A stretch of 64,000 bases of DNA from Lentzea aerocolonigenes (GCF_000955955.1 NZ_JYJG01000007.1:1-64000), one strand, 5' to 3'; numbered from the stretch's first letter, positions 1-8,159 are shown. Made by a program: numbers and translations. Notes: generated by a model not told the origin, from the sequence alone.

Positions 1-70
1 TCCGTACTCTCCTGGCGTACGCAAGCGCCCCGCGTGCGGCCGAGCGAGGCGGGGTGGCGCGGCTGGCAGG

Positions 71-628
71 ATGGTCGGTGTGTGGACCATTGCTGGATCG
101 TTGGAACCTTTTCCTGTGCTCTCGCGCCTCGACCTGGTGCCGGCACCGGTTGAGGCCGCGTTGAAGAACTTGGACGGCGCGGACCGTGTCGCCGTCTCGC
201 CGATCGACGCTTCGTTGGCGGACACGGCCGAGTTCTGCGCGCACTACGGTTCGCCGCTGGAAGCATCGGCGAACTGCGTGGTCGTCGCGGGCAAACGGGG
301 CAGCGAGATCCGTTATGCGGCCTGCATGGTGCTGGCGACCATGCGCGCGGACGTGAACGGCGTGATCCGCAAGCGCCTCAACGCGCGCAAGGCGTCGTTC
401 GCGCCGATGGACGAGGCCGTGGCGTTGACGGGCATGGAGTACGGCGGCATCACGCCCATCGGCGTGCCCGCGGACTGGCCGATCCTGGTGTCGCCGGAGG
501 TGGCCGCCGCCCCCGAACTGGTCGTGGGCAGCGGCATCAGGGCAAGCAAGATCCTCATCCCCGGCGACGTGCTGATGAAGCTGCCCGGCGCCGAGGTCCT
601 GGACCTAGCTCGCGTACTTGACCAGTAG
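71..628 (+). CDS. YbaK/EbsC-family aminoacyl-tRNA deacylase-like protein
   Basis: A 185-residue protein with the fold signature of the YbaK/ProRS-associated editing domain, which hydrolyses mischarged aminoacyl-tRNA. Typical elements are the VVVAGKRG strand near residue 77, the conserved basic region RKRLNARKASFAP, and the GGITPIGVP loop near residue 124. The length is normal for a free-standing family member. The ATG at 71 has GGCAGG directly before it; the GTG at 80 has better spacing and could be the true start. Its 3' end overlaps the convergent LOG-family gene by 24 bp. The exact tRNA substrate cannot be read from the sequence. Confidence 0.8.
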   Translation: MVGVWTIAGSLEPFPVLSRLDLVPAPVEAALKNLDGADRVAVSPIDASLADTAEFCAHYGSPLEASANCVVVAGKRGSEIRYAACMVLATMRADVNGVIRKRLNARKASFAPMDEAVALTGMEYGGITPIGVPADWPILVSPEVAAAPELVVGSGIRASKILIPGDVLMKLPGAEVLDLARVLDQ

Positions 629-1672
629 CTCGATCGCCTCGTCGACGTCGTCGGTCACGAGGATCCACTGTTCGGCTTCGCGGCCCTGCGCGAGCTTCTG
701 CACGAGCGGCGCGGCCGGCACCTCGTCGGTCCAGAAGGCCTTGCCCAGGAACACCATGGGCGCGGCCGGGCCGACGCTGCCGTAGTAGTTCTGCGTGAAG
801 TCCTGGAAGACCTCCTGGACGGTGCCCGCCTTGCCCGGCGTGTAGATGATTCCGCCGGTCGCGACGGTCAGCAGGCCCTCCTCGCGCACCGAGTTCGCGA
901 AGTACTTGGCGTGCAGCTCGCAGGCCGGGTTGGGCGGCTCGTGGCCGTAGAACCAGGTCGGGATGCCGATCGTGCGCGGCGTCTCGAAGCTCGGAACCTC
1001 GGGGAACGCCGCGAGCCACCTGCCGATCGACTCGTCGTCGTGGCCGAACGACGGCGCTTGGGCGAGTGTGTTGAGCACGTCTTTGTCGGCTTCGCCGAGG
1101 CGGACACCCAGCGGCACGGCCTCCATCGCGCCCGGACCACCGCCGGTGAGCACGGTGAAGCCCGATCTGCCCAGCGCGGCACCGAGTTCGACGGCGTTGC
1201 GGTAGCCGTCCGAGCCGCGGGCCAGCGCGTGGCCGCCCATGACCGCGATCGGCGAGCCCGTCAGCGTCTCGTCGAGGGCCTCGGTGATCGAGTGGTCGTG
1301 CAGCCGTTCGGCCAGCGCGTGCAACGGGTCCGGGTGGTGGCCCTGCTGCTTGCTGTGCTTGTAGATCACCGCGTCCGGGGTGTCGGCGTACGACTTCGGG
1401 TTCGCCGGGTCGAAGCCCGCGAAGAGCTCCCGCGGCGTGTAGAGCTTCGACCGGTACACCTCGTAGGGCAAGTCCGGGATGACCGGGAAGATCAACGCTC
1501 CCGCCGCGTCGGCCCGTCGCTGCATCGTCTCGCTCAGCGTGCAGCCGAGCAGCAGTGCCCCGTCGATCGGCACCCGCACGTCCTCGCGAGTCAGGTCCAG
1601 CCCGATGATGACGGCTTTGCGCAGGTCAGGCTCTGCCCGCAGCTGCTCGAGGTCGGTGATTTCGATCCGCAC
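605..1672 (-). CDS. LOG-family (lysine decarboxylase-like) nucleotide-binding protein
   Basis: 355 residues from a GTG at 1672. The protein carries the Rossmann-type LOG signatures: VMGGHALARGS, then LTGGGPGAMEA, then IIYTPGKAGTVQEVFQDF, which corresponds to the family PGGxGTxxE motif with Lys-Ala in place of Gly-x. LOG proteins are phosphoribohydrolases acting on cytokinin-type or other nucleotide monophosphates. This long form, with about 130 extra N-terminal residues, is a separate subgroup of unknown substrate. The open frame extends upstream to 1918, but that extension has no family resemblance and overlaps the next promoter region, so the internal GTG is preferred. It is convergent with the YbaK-like gene. 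Confidence 0.75.
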   Translation of the reverse strand: MRIEITDLEQLRAEPDLRKAVIIGLDLTREDVRVPIDGALLLGCTLSETMQRRADAAGALIFPVIPDLPYEVYRSKLYTPRELFAGFDPANPKSYADTPDAVIYKHSKQQGHHPDPLHALAERLHDHSITEALDETLTGSPIAVMGGHALARGSDGYRNAVELGAALGRSGFTVLTGGGPGAMEAVPLGVRLGEADKDVLNTLAQAPSFGHDDESIGRWLAAFPEVPSFETPRTIGIPTWFYGHEPPNPACELHAKYFANSVREEGLLTVATGGIIYTPGKAGTVQEVFQDFTQNYYGSVGPAAPMVFLGKAFWTDEVPAAPLVQKLAQGREAEQWILVTDDVDEAIELLVKYAS

Positions 1673-1801
1673 GAGAAAAAGCCTATGCCTCGGGCGAACC
1701 AACGTGCCGTGGAATCCGAATGAGTAGTGGGAACTACAGGTCCGCTCGCCACCCCCGACGAGCGGCCTCGGGCCGCGCTGCCCAGGAAAGGTTCCCCCGC
1801 A

Positions 1802-2776
1802 ATGGCTACCGAACTGCTGACCGGCTGCGCCGCCCGTGGTGCCCGAGTGGTGGATCCCCACCGCGTCGAGTACCTGGACTGCGGCGGCTACGGAGTTCCC
1901 CTGCTCGGCCACGCCCACCCGGCCGTGGTGCAGGCGGTGGTCGGCCAGGTGCGCCGGCCGTCACTGCTGGACCGCCTCATGCTCGACCTGGTCACCCCCA
2001 ACGGCCTCGACCACATTCACACCTTCCCGTCAGCTTCCGAAGCCGCCCAGTTCGCCGTGGCTCTCGCACAGGCCAACGGCCGCCCGCGAGTGTTGACGAC
2101 AGGTGAAGTCCCGTACGGCGGCATCGACTCGTTGCGCGCCGTCCTGGCCTCCGGACCTCCAGCGTGCGTGCTCGTCGAACCCGTCCGCGGCGTGTCCTTC
2201 CCGCCGGACGGCTACCTGCGCGCGATCTCCGAAGTCTGCCGCGAGCAGAACGCTTTGATGATCCTCGACGAAACGCGCACGGGCCTCGGGCGCCTCGGCG
2301 TCTGGTGGGGCTGTGACATCGATGGCGTGACCCCGGACATCCTGCTGGTCGGCGAAGGCCTGTCCGGCGGCGTGCTCCCGATCGCTGCCGTCGTGGCCAC
2401 GGCCGACGTCGAGGTGCCGTTGTGGCGCGGCCCGGAAGAGGTCTCACCGCTTGCCTCGGCCGCCGTCAACGCCTGCCTGCGCGTCACCGCCTCCGAAGGC
2501 CTGGTCGAACGCGCTTCGTTGCTGGGCGACGAACTGCTGTACGGCTTCCGGGCAGTCGTGGCGGGCAAGGCGCACGCAACCGGACGCGGTCTGCTGCTCG
2601 GCGTCGAACTGCCGGACAAGCGCGCGGCCGACATCTTCACCGGCGAGCTGCTGCGTTCCCGTGTGCTGGCCGACTTCCGGGGCCGGACGGTGAGCTTCAC
2701 GCCTCCTGCCGTCATGTCGGCCGCGGACGCCGGGTGGCTGGTCGAGGCCGTGGGCAGGGCCGCGGCCAAGATCTGA
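1802..2776 (+). CDS. Class-III aminotransferase homologue lacking the PLP lysine (probable pseudoenzyme)
   Basis: 324 residues, against about 400-450 for true class-III (ornithine/acetylornithine-type) aminotransferases. Family features remain: YLDCGGYGVPLLGHAHP near residue 20, the cofactor-contacting Asp in LDETRTGLGRLG, and the following DILLVGEGLSGGVLP. In active enzymes the last motif reads GKxLSGG and its Lys forms the Schiff base with PLP; here it is Glu185 (GAA at 2354-2356). The segment after the N-terminal PLP-phosphate region is also shortened. Start chosen at the ATG with AGGAAAGG upstream; a GTG at 1727 would add 25 residues. Transamination is unlikely; a binding, scaffolding or altered role is inference. 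Confidence 0.7.
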   Translation: MATELLTGCAARGARVVDPHRVEYLDCGGYGVPLLGHAHPAVVQAVVGQVRRPSLLDRLMLDLVTPNGLDHIHTFPSASEAAQFAVALAQANGRPRVLTTGEVPYGGIDSLRAVLASGPPACVLVEPVRGVSFPPDGYLRAISEVCREQNALMILDETRTGLGRLGVWWGCDIDGVTPDILLVGEGLSGGVLPIAAVVATADVEVPLWRGPEEVSPLASAAVNACLRVTASEGLVERASLLGDELLYGFRAVVAGKAHATGRGLLLGVELPDKRAADIFTGELLRSRVLADFRGRTVSFTPPAVMSAADAGWLVEAVGRAAAKI

Positions 2777-2831
2777 CGTTCGCCCGGCACGCGCCGCGGC
2801 CTCCTGCCAAGATTCACGCAGGGGGTGCGCG

Positions 2832-3263
2832 GTGCGTCTTGTCGTCCTAGTCCTGGCAGTGCTGCTGATGTCTGGCTGCAACCTGTTCGAGGCCTACGAC
2901 CCGGCGATCAACGCGACCGGCAAGCAGGTCGTCGCCGAGTGGAAGCAGCGTCCGGAGGTCGCCGCGGCGCAGTTCGAGTACAGGCACGGCCTCGACGCCG
3001 GTGGCCATCTTCGTCTCGAGGTCATGCTGAAGGCGGAAGCGATCACCGACGCGGTCCTCGACGAGATCGTGGAGATCGCCCGCAAGGACTGCTGGCTCGG
3101 CACCCCGTACGACTGCTATGCGACCTACGTCATTTACACGACCGATGACCCGCCCTACGCGGACAAGCCGGGAACCGGCAAATGGGTGCGTCAGGGCGAG
3201 GTCGAGCTGACGGCCGACATGGAGGCCAGCTACGGCCCGCGCCCGGCGAGGCCGACCAAATGA
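2832..3263 (+). CDS. Secreted lipoprotein, paralogue 1 of an ESX-locus family
   Basis: 143 residues starting at GTG. The N-terminus is a lipoprotein signal peptide: MRL, a hydrophobic run, then lipobox LMSGC with Cys16 as the lipidated residue. The mature part carries a pattern shared with two neighbours: a helix-like start (VVAEW..PEVAAAQFEY), then LDEIVEIARKDCW, and a C-terminal MEASYGPRP. It is the first gene of a coupled cluster and overlaps the next lipoprotein by 4 bp (ATGA). I do not recognise a named domain. A surface-exposed immunity or anchoring role for the linked hydrolase is inference from context. Confidence 0.8.
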   Translation: MRLVVLVLAVLLMSGCNLFEAYDPAINATGKQVVAEWKQRPEVAAAQFEYRHGLDAGGHLRLEVMLKAEAITDAVLDEIVEIARKDCWLGTPYDCYATYVIYTTDDPPYADKPGTGKWVRQGEVELTADMEASYGPRPARPTK

Positions 3264-3667
3264 GGCGCCTCGCGGTGGTCCTGCTCGCGTTCGTCCTGGC
3301 CGGCTGCGGGACGAGCGACGACACGGTCGAGGACCTGGGCGATCGCATCGAGTCCGATCTGCAGGCCGAGGACGGCGTCTCCGCCGTGGTGGTGGAGTAC
3401 AGGTCCGATCTGGACTACCGCCAGCACCTGAGCGTGACCGCCACCGCCCGAGACCAGGACGTGGTGTCCAGGGCGCTGGAGATCGTGAAGCGCGACTACT
3501 GGACCGGAACCGGCCGCCGGGTCGAGTTCACCATCGACTTCACCTCCCGGAGCGCTGGTGGCTCGGTGCGCAAGAACGAGATCAGGTTCGAGCTCGGGGA
3601 CGTCGTGGAGATGGAGCGCAAGTACGGGCCGCGTTCGGAAGCCGGTGAGCTCGAACCGGGCCGCTGA
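3260..3667 (+). CDS. Secreted lipoprotein, paralogue 2 of an ESX-locus family
   Basis: 135 residues beginning at the ATG inside an ATGA overlap with the previous stop. Signal peptide MRRLAVVLLAFVLAGC gives a clear lipobox with Cys16. The mature domain repeats the layout of paralogue 1: GVSAVVVEYRSDL, then ALEIVKRDYW, then a C-terminal MERKYGPR. The middle strands are diverged, so it is a paralogue rather than a recent duplicate. Ends with a short charged tail. Function unknown; the family recurs after the hydrolase gene at 6411. Confidence 0.8.
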   Translation: MRRLAVVLLAFVLAGCGTSDDTVEDLGDRIESDLQAEDGVSAVVVEYRSDLDYRQHLSVTATARDQDVVSRALEIVKRDYWTGTGRRVEFTIDFTSRSAGGSVRKNEIRFELGDVVEMERKYGPRSEAGELEPGR

Positions 3668-3752
3668 GTAGTTCCGCTCATCTTGTCCGGTTCGCTGTGC
3701 GGGCCGTCTCCCCGTCGTGGTTTGCTCTTGCGCGACTGAACGGGGGCTGAGG

Positions 3753-4271
3753 GTGTACGGGAATCCGGACGAGCTGGACCGCATCGCGGGCGAGATCGAG
3801 AAGCGCGCCGAGTCGGTCCGCACGCACGGCACGGACATGAACGACCGCGCGCGTGCCATGCAGTGGAAGTCGGTGGCGGCGGACCGCTGTCGCGACACCG
3901 TCGACGGAGACAAGCGCAAGCTGTTCGAGGCCGCGGAAGGCCTGGACACAGCCGCGGCCGTGCTGCGGCAGCACGCGCAGCAGGTCCGCGAGATGATCGC
4001 GGCGATCAAGCGGATCGCGGAGGCCGTCGTTGGCTGGTTCAACAGTGCGATCGACACCTTCAACCGCGCTGTCGACGCGTTCAACAACGCCGTGAAGGAC
4101 ATCGCGAACGGCGTCGCCGACGCGCTCGGTTTCGGTGGTGGAAACCCGCCGCAGCCGCCCCAGCCACCGTGGAACGGCTGGAAGTGGGGGCCGGACAACC
4201 TGCCTCCACACGGCGACAAGGCGTGGCTCGAGGTCGGCGACTACCTGCGCGGCCAGGGAGTGCCCGCGTGA
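3753..4271 (+). CDS. WXG100-like ESX-associated helical protein with proline-rich tail
   Basis: 172 residues from a GTG at 3753 preceded by GGGGGCTGAGG. Residues 5-110 are almost entirely helical, with Trp38 in AMQWKSVAADRCRD between two helices. This is the position of the WXG turn, but with Ser in place of Gly. An amphipathic stretch (VVGWFNSAIDTFNRAVDAFN) follows, then a PPQPPQPPW linker and a short C-terminal tail. WXG100-type proteins are secreted as helical hairpins by type VII systems, alone or as partners of larger substrates. Next gene overlaps by 4 bp (GTGA), pointing to coupled synthesis with the EspG-like protein. The family match is by pattern only. Confidence 0.6.
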   Translation: MYGNPDELDRIAGEIEKRAESVRTHGTDMNDRARAMQWKSVAADRCRDTVDGDKRKLFEAAEGLDTAAAVLRQHAQQVREMIAAIKRIAEAVVGWFNSAIDTFNRAVDAFNNAVKDIANGVADALGFGGGNPPQPPQPPWNGWKWGPDNLPPHGDKAWLEVGDYLRGQGVPA

Positions 4272-5065
4272 CCCCGGCACCGCACCGGCTGATCCTGTCC
4301 GCCGGAGAATTCGCTTACCTGGTCGAGAAAACGGGCGTCGACCTGCCGCCGGACTGGATGCCCGCGGACGACGTCCAGATCGGACCCGCCGAGGCGGGCC
4401 TCACCAAGAAGCGGGTCGTGACCGGCGTGGGTGACGAGGCCGAGGTCCACCCGTCGGTCGAGCGCAACCTCCAGATCCTTGCCGGGCCAACGGTTCTGCT
4501 CGACACCATCGCGTCCATCGGTGACAAGAGCTCGCACAGCGTCCACGCCGTCAACGGCCCGTTGGGCGCTTCGCTGTTCGCGTTGGGCGAAGGTGCGGTC
4601 GAACTGTCCATGTTCGCCTCCGTCGACCTGGGCAAGGAACTGATCCGCGCCGTCCCTGCCGCAGACCCCGCCGGCGCAAGCCTGGAGTCGCGGCTCGGTG
4701 GAGGCTCGGCGCAGCCGCTCGAAGGCCGTTTGCCACTGGAGGCATTGCAGGAGATGGGCGCGGCCAGGCTGTTCCGCGCCGCCGACCCGGAAGCCCCGGC
4801 AGCCGTGGTCGACGCGCTGAAGCTCACCGGCGACGAGGCAGCGCTGGCGCGCGACGTCGCCGAGCAGGCCGACGGCGCCCTGCGCTGCCTGGTCATCTGG
4901 GCCAGCGGAACGTCCCAGGTCAACTGGCTGCACACGGCGGGAGGCTGGAGCGGCCTCGACCCGGACCCGGACGGCTCCGACCGTCGCATGGTGCGCGTCG
5001 AACCGGCCGCACGTGAAGATCTGGGCACCTGGGTGGCGCCCGCAGTGGCGGGAGCACTCGGATGA
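4268..5065 (+). CDS. ESX secretion-associated protein, EspG family-like
   Basis: 265 residues from the GTG in a GTGA overlap. It begins LILSAGEFAYLVEKTGVDLPP, which matches the opening of EspG-family proteins (LTxxEFxxLW..LG..xxP). There follow an alternating strand/helix body and a C-terminal half with DGALRCLVIWASGTSQVNWLH. EspG proteins are cytosolic chaperones that bind type VII substrates such as PE/PPE pairs before export. Here the likely client is the adjacent hydrolase or WXG-like protein. There is no signal peptide or membrane segment, consistent with a cytosolic chaperone. Ends in an ATGA overlap with the hydrolase gene. Confidence 0.65.
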   Translation: MTPAPHRLILSAGEFAYLVEKTGVDLPPDWMPADDVQIGPAEAGLTKKRVVTGVGDEAEVHPSVERNLQILAGPTVLLDTIASIGDKSSHSVHAVNGPLGASLFALGEGAVELSMFASVDLGKELIRAVPAADPAGASLESRLGGGSAQPLEGRLPLEALQEMGAARLFRAADPEAPAAVVDALKLTGDEAALARDVAEQADGALRCLVIWASGTSQVNWLHTAGGWSGLDPDPDGSDRRMVRVEPAAREDLGTWVAPAVAGALG

Positions 5066-6414
5066 CGGTCAAGAACATCGAGGTCTCGGGCGGTGCCGGC
5101 GGCTTCGACGCCAAGTACGAGGACCTCGCCAAGATGGGCGACCTCACCGCCGACGTCGCCGGCGACACCCTCAAGACCGCCGCCGCGGGCCACAAGTTCC
5201 TGGTCGAACCGGACGTGCTGGCCTCCTCACTGCTCAACCCCGGTGGCGTGGTGAAGTTCGAGGCGGCCATGGCGGTCGCGCTCGACGGCCCGAACGGCCT
5301 CAGCGCCACCTCGGCCGGCATCGGGCTGCGCGGCGAAGCTTTGAAAGCCACCCGCATCGCCTACGAGATGGCCGACGAGCTGGCCGCGAAGGGCCTGGAC
5401 GCGGGCCGGTGGTTCGCGGGCCTCGCGGTGGCCACGAACCCGCTGGGTGCCGCTGTGATCGGCGGTGGGGCGATCGCGACCGACGTCTACCTGAACTACG
5501 ACGGCGACTGGGAGAAGTGGCTGGTCAATCACCCGGGCATGGTGGACAACCTGGTCGGCATGACGCCAGGGATGCTCAGCGCGCTGGGTATCCCGATGGA
5601 CCTCGCCACCAGCTTGGACCTCCTGGCGGCAACGTACCCGGACAGCGACGCCAAGGTGAGTGACTCGCGGATCTCGAACCCGGACGAACCGAAGAACCTG
5701 GGTGACCTCCTGGACGGCTTGGCCAGGCGCAACGACTCCAAGGCGCATGAAAGTGGCCAGGACCCCGATCCGGCCAACCTCGACGTCCAGATCATCCGGG
5801 ACGCGAACGGCAAGGTGACCGGTTACGTGGTCGACGTCCCCGGCACCAAAGAGTGGAACGCGCCGTTCACGACGAACGGTGCGAATGACCTCGGTACCAA
5901 CGTCGACGCGATGGCGGGTAACAACACCGTGCTGCAGAAGGGCATCGAGGAAGCGCTGCGCAGAGCAGGGGCGCAGGACACCGGTGCGCCAGTCATGCTC
6001 GTCGGCCACAGCCAGGGAGGCATCGTCGCCGCACAGTCGACTACTGACCTCGTCGCTCATGGATACAACGTGACGCACGTGCTCACCGCTGGATCTCCGG
6101 TCGGCCGGATCGACGTCCCCGGCAACGTGCAGGTGCTGTCGCTGGAAAACCGCAACGACATCGTTCCGCGCCTCGACGCGTCCGAGAACCCCGACACCCC
6201 GAACCGCACCACGGTTCAGTTCGACAACCAGCAGAACTCGGTCGCTGGAAACCACAAGATCGAGGGCAACTACGCGGGCGTCGCTCACGAGCTCGACAAC
6301 GGTGGAAACCCGTCGGTTCAGCGGTACAAGGACGGTCTGGGTGCCTTCACGGGTGGCAGCTCGTCCGAGATGCACACCTATCGCGTTGATCGTGAAGGCG
6401 AGACGAAGAAATGA
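5062..6414 (+). CDS. Alpha/beta hydrolase (lipase-like), probable type VII secretion substrate
   Basis: 450 residues. Residues 1-200 are helical and glycine-rich with a hydrophobic segment at about 118-147 (GLAVATNPLGAAVIGGGAIA); this region may be the secretion or targeting module. Residues 235-440 form an alpha/beta hydrolase: the nucleophile elbow is VGHSQGGIVAA with Ser317, a likely acid is in NRNDIVPRLD, and candidate histidines are in GNHKIEGNYAGVAH. The order GHSxGG - AGSPVGR - DIVPRL - H resembles class-3 lipases. There is no Sec signal peptide, as expected for a type VII cargo. It sits between the EspG-like gene and lipoprotein 3, overlapping both by 4 bp. Substrate unknown. Confidence 0.65.
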   Translation: MTVKNIEVSGGAGGFDAKYEDLAKMGDLTADVAGDTLKTAAAGHKFLVEPDVLASSLLNPGGVVKFEAAMAVALDGPNGLSATSAGIGLRGEALKATRIAYEMADELAAKGLDAGRWFAGLAVATNPLGAAVIGGGAIATDVYLNYDGDWEKWLVNHPGMVDNLVGMTPGMLSALGIPMDLATSLDLLAATYPDSDAKVSDSRISNPDEPKNLGDLLDGLARRNDSKAHESGQDPDPANLDVQIIRDANGKVTGYVVDVPGTKEWNAPFTTNGANDLGTNVDAMAGNNTVLQKGIEEALRRAGAQDTGAPVMLVGHSQGGIVAAQSTTDLVAHGYNVTHVLTAGSPVGRIDVPGNVQVLSLENRNDIVPRLDASENPDTPNRTTVQFDNQQNSVAGNHKIEGNYAGVAHELDNGGNPSVQRYKDGLGAFTGGSSSEMHTYRVDREGETKK

Positions 6415-6872
6415 CCCGGTTGCGCGCAGTGGTCGCGTTGTACGCGCTCGTCCTGCTGGCGGGATGCCAGAGGGGGCCAACCGAGACGGAAAAGCTCGAC
6501 AGCACCAACAACGAGCTGGGCAAGAAGATCGTCGCGGACTGGCAGGCGGTGTCGGGGGTTGCTGCCGCCAAGTACGACTACCACCGCACGGTCAGCACCA
6601 TGGGCCTTGGTTTTGATGCAGCGTTGAAGCCGGAGTCGGCGTCGGACACGCTGGTTCAGGAACTCGTCGAGATCGCCAAACGCGATTACTGGCAAAGCAC
6701 TGCGGACATCCCACTCGCAGCGGCGATTTTCCGTTCCGGCGAGCTTCCTGAAACTCCGGTCAAAGATAAGTCGATCATCATGTTCGACGGTCCGATCAAG
6801 ATTGACATGTACGACAAGGCGCAGGTGGCCGAGATGAACGCGAAGTACGGTCCGAAGCCGGAGAAGAAATGA
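6411..6872 (+). CDS. Secreted lipoprotein, paralogue 3 of an ESX-locus family
   Basis: 153 residues from an ATG in an ATGA overlap with the hydrolase stop. Signal peptide ends in lipobox LLAGC (Cys19). The mature domain matches paralogues 1 and 2: KIVADWQAVSGVAAAKYDYH, then LVQELVEIAKRDYW, and C-terminal MNAKYGPKP. Its direct coupling to the hydrolase suggests that effector and lipoprotein are made together, as seen for toxin/immunity pairs. Local base composition (6.45-6.8 kb) is slightly less GC-biased than neighbours. No named domain recognised. Confidence 0.8.
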   Translation: MTRLRAVVALYALVLLAGCQRGPTETEKLDSTNNELGKKIVADWQAVSGVAAAKYDYHRTVSTMGLGFDAALKPESASDTLVQELVEIAKRDYWQSTADIPLAAAIFRSGELPETPVKDKSIIMFDGPIKIDMYDKAQVAEMNAKYGPKPEKK

Positions 6873-7282
6873 GCAGCTCGATGACCCCCGACGAATGGCT
6901 CGCCGACTTCGAGGCCAAGACGGCCGAGCTCCAGCGCAACGCCGCCAAGTTCCGCCGCAACCTCGAGTCCGCGGGCACGACCGTGACGAGCGAGGACAAG
7001 GCCGTCACCGTCACGGTCGCCTCGAACGGCGCGCTGCTCGACCTGAAGATCGAGGGCAACACCGAGCTGTCCGCGAAGATCATGGAGCTCACCAGGACCG
7101 CGCGCGAGCAGGCCGCGTCGAACGTGCTCGGCGAGTTCCGCCAGGTCGTCGGCAGCCACGCGAACGAGCTGGACGCGGACGTGTCGGTGCCCGCACCACC
7201 CGCACCCGAGCAGCAGAAGAAGGCCGTGCAGCCGGAAGAGGACTTCAGCGAGACGGCTGTCTACCGCAAGGACGGCTGGTAG
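6869..7282 (+). CDS. YbaB/EbfC-family protein (EspL-like)
   Basis: 137 residues starting in an ATGA overlap. The core (residues 12-100) shows the YbaB/EbfC pattern: a long N-terminal helix, the paired strands KAVTVTVASNGALLDLKIE, then a helix containing ARTAREQAASNVLGEF-like sequence. A low-complexity tail follows (APPAPEQQKK). YbaB proteins form nucleoid-binding dimers; a YbaB-type protein, EspL, is also a standing part of mycobacterial ESX-1 loci. Here the position at the end of an EspG/WXG-type operon favours an EspL-like role. It ends 1 bp before the convergent purU. Confidence 0.7.
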   Translation: MSSSMTPDEWLADFEAKTAELQRNAAKFRRNLESAGTTVTSEDKAVTVTVASNGALLDLKIEGNTELSAKIMELTRTAREQAASNVLGEFRQVVGSHANELDADVSVPAPPAPEQQKKAVQPEEDFSETAVYRKDGW

Positions 7283-7283
7283 C

Positions 7284-8159
7284 TCAGAAGATCACCGTCT
7301 GGTTGCCGTGCACGAGCACGCGGTCCTCCAGGTGCCACCGCAGACCGCGTGCGAGCACCACCTTCTCGATGTCCCGGCCCTTGCGCACCATGTCCGCCAC
7401 CGAGTCGCCGTGGTGCACGCGCAGCACGTCCTGCTCGATGATCGGGCCCGCGTCGAGGTCGGCCGTCACGTAGTGGCACGTGGCGCCGACGAGCTTCACG
7501 CCGCGCCGGTGCGCCTGGTGGTACGGGCGGGCGCCGATGAACGACGGCAGGAAGCTGTGGTGGATGTTGATCGTGCGGCCGGACCACGCGGCGCACAGCT
7601 CCGGCGGCAGGATCTGCATGAAGCGCGCCAGCACCACGGCGTGCGGGTCGTGCTTGTCGACCAGCTGACGCAACTGGGCGAACGCGGCCTGCTTGCCCTC
7701 CGGGTCGTTCACCGGGAACGGCACGTGGTGGAACGGGATGCCGTGGGCGCGCGTGATGTCGCCGAGCTCCGGATGGTTCGCGATCACGGCCGACACCTCG
7801 ACGTCCAGTTCGCCCGTCGAGACGCGGGCGAGCAGGTCGTAGAGGCAGTGGCCCTCACGAGACGCCAGGATCACCACGCGCTTGCGGACGCCCGTGTCGG
7901 TCACCGTCCACGTCGACTGCGCGCCCAGACCTGAAGCGACCTCCGCGAACTGCGTGCGCAGCTCGTCCACACCGAACGGCAGGGAGTCCGCGCGGACTTC
8001 CTGGCGCGTGAAGAACCAGCCCGTCTCCGGGTCGGTGTGGTAGGCGGCCTCGACGATCCAGCCGCCGTTGTCCGCGAGGAACGAGGAGATCCTCGCGATG
8101 ATGCCGGTGCGGTCCGGGCAGCCGAAGGTGATCACATAGCGACGCTCAGGCGATGACAC
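7284..8159 (-). CDS. purU: Formyltetrahydrofolate deformylase
   Basis: 291 residues, normal for PurU, which hydrolyses 10-formyl-THF to THF and formate to balance one-carbon pools and supply formate for purine synthesis. An N-terminal ACT domain (residues 7-85, YVITFGCPDRTGIIARISSFL) is followed by a formyltransferase-fold domain with RVVILASREGHCLYDLL, the catalytic NIHHSFLPSF segment, and GATCHYVTADLDAGPII with the essential Asp. Start is a GTG lying 12 nt beyond the stop of the upstream isomerase-family gene, so the two are probably co-transcribed. Confidence 0.93.
   Translation of the reverse strand: MSSPERRYVITFGCPDRTGIIARISSFLADNGGWIVEAAYHTDPETGWFFTRQEVRADSLPFGVDELRTQFAEVASGLGAQSTWTVTDTGVRKRVVILASREGHCLYDLLARVSTGELDVEVSAVIANHPELGDITRAHGIPFHHVPFPVNDPEGKQAAFAQLRQLVDKHDPHAVVLARFMQILPPELCAAWSGRTINIHHSFLPSFIGARPYHQAHRRGVKLVGATCHYVTADLDAGPIIEQDVLRVHHGDSVADMVRKGRDIEKVVLARGLRWHLEDRVLVHGNQTVIF

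Noticed and set aside
1..70. Possible tRNA or gene end at the window start
   Set aside because: Only short GC-rich inverted sequence is visible; no tRNA arms or continuing reading frame can be supported.
605..1918. 437-residue version of the LOG-family protein
   Set aside because: The extra 82 residues are low-quality sequence overlapping the divergent gene's upstream region; the family start matches GTG 1672.
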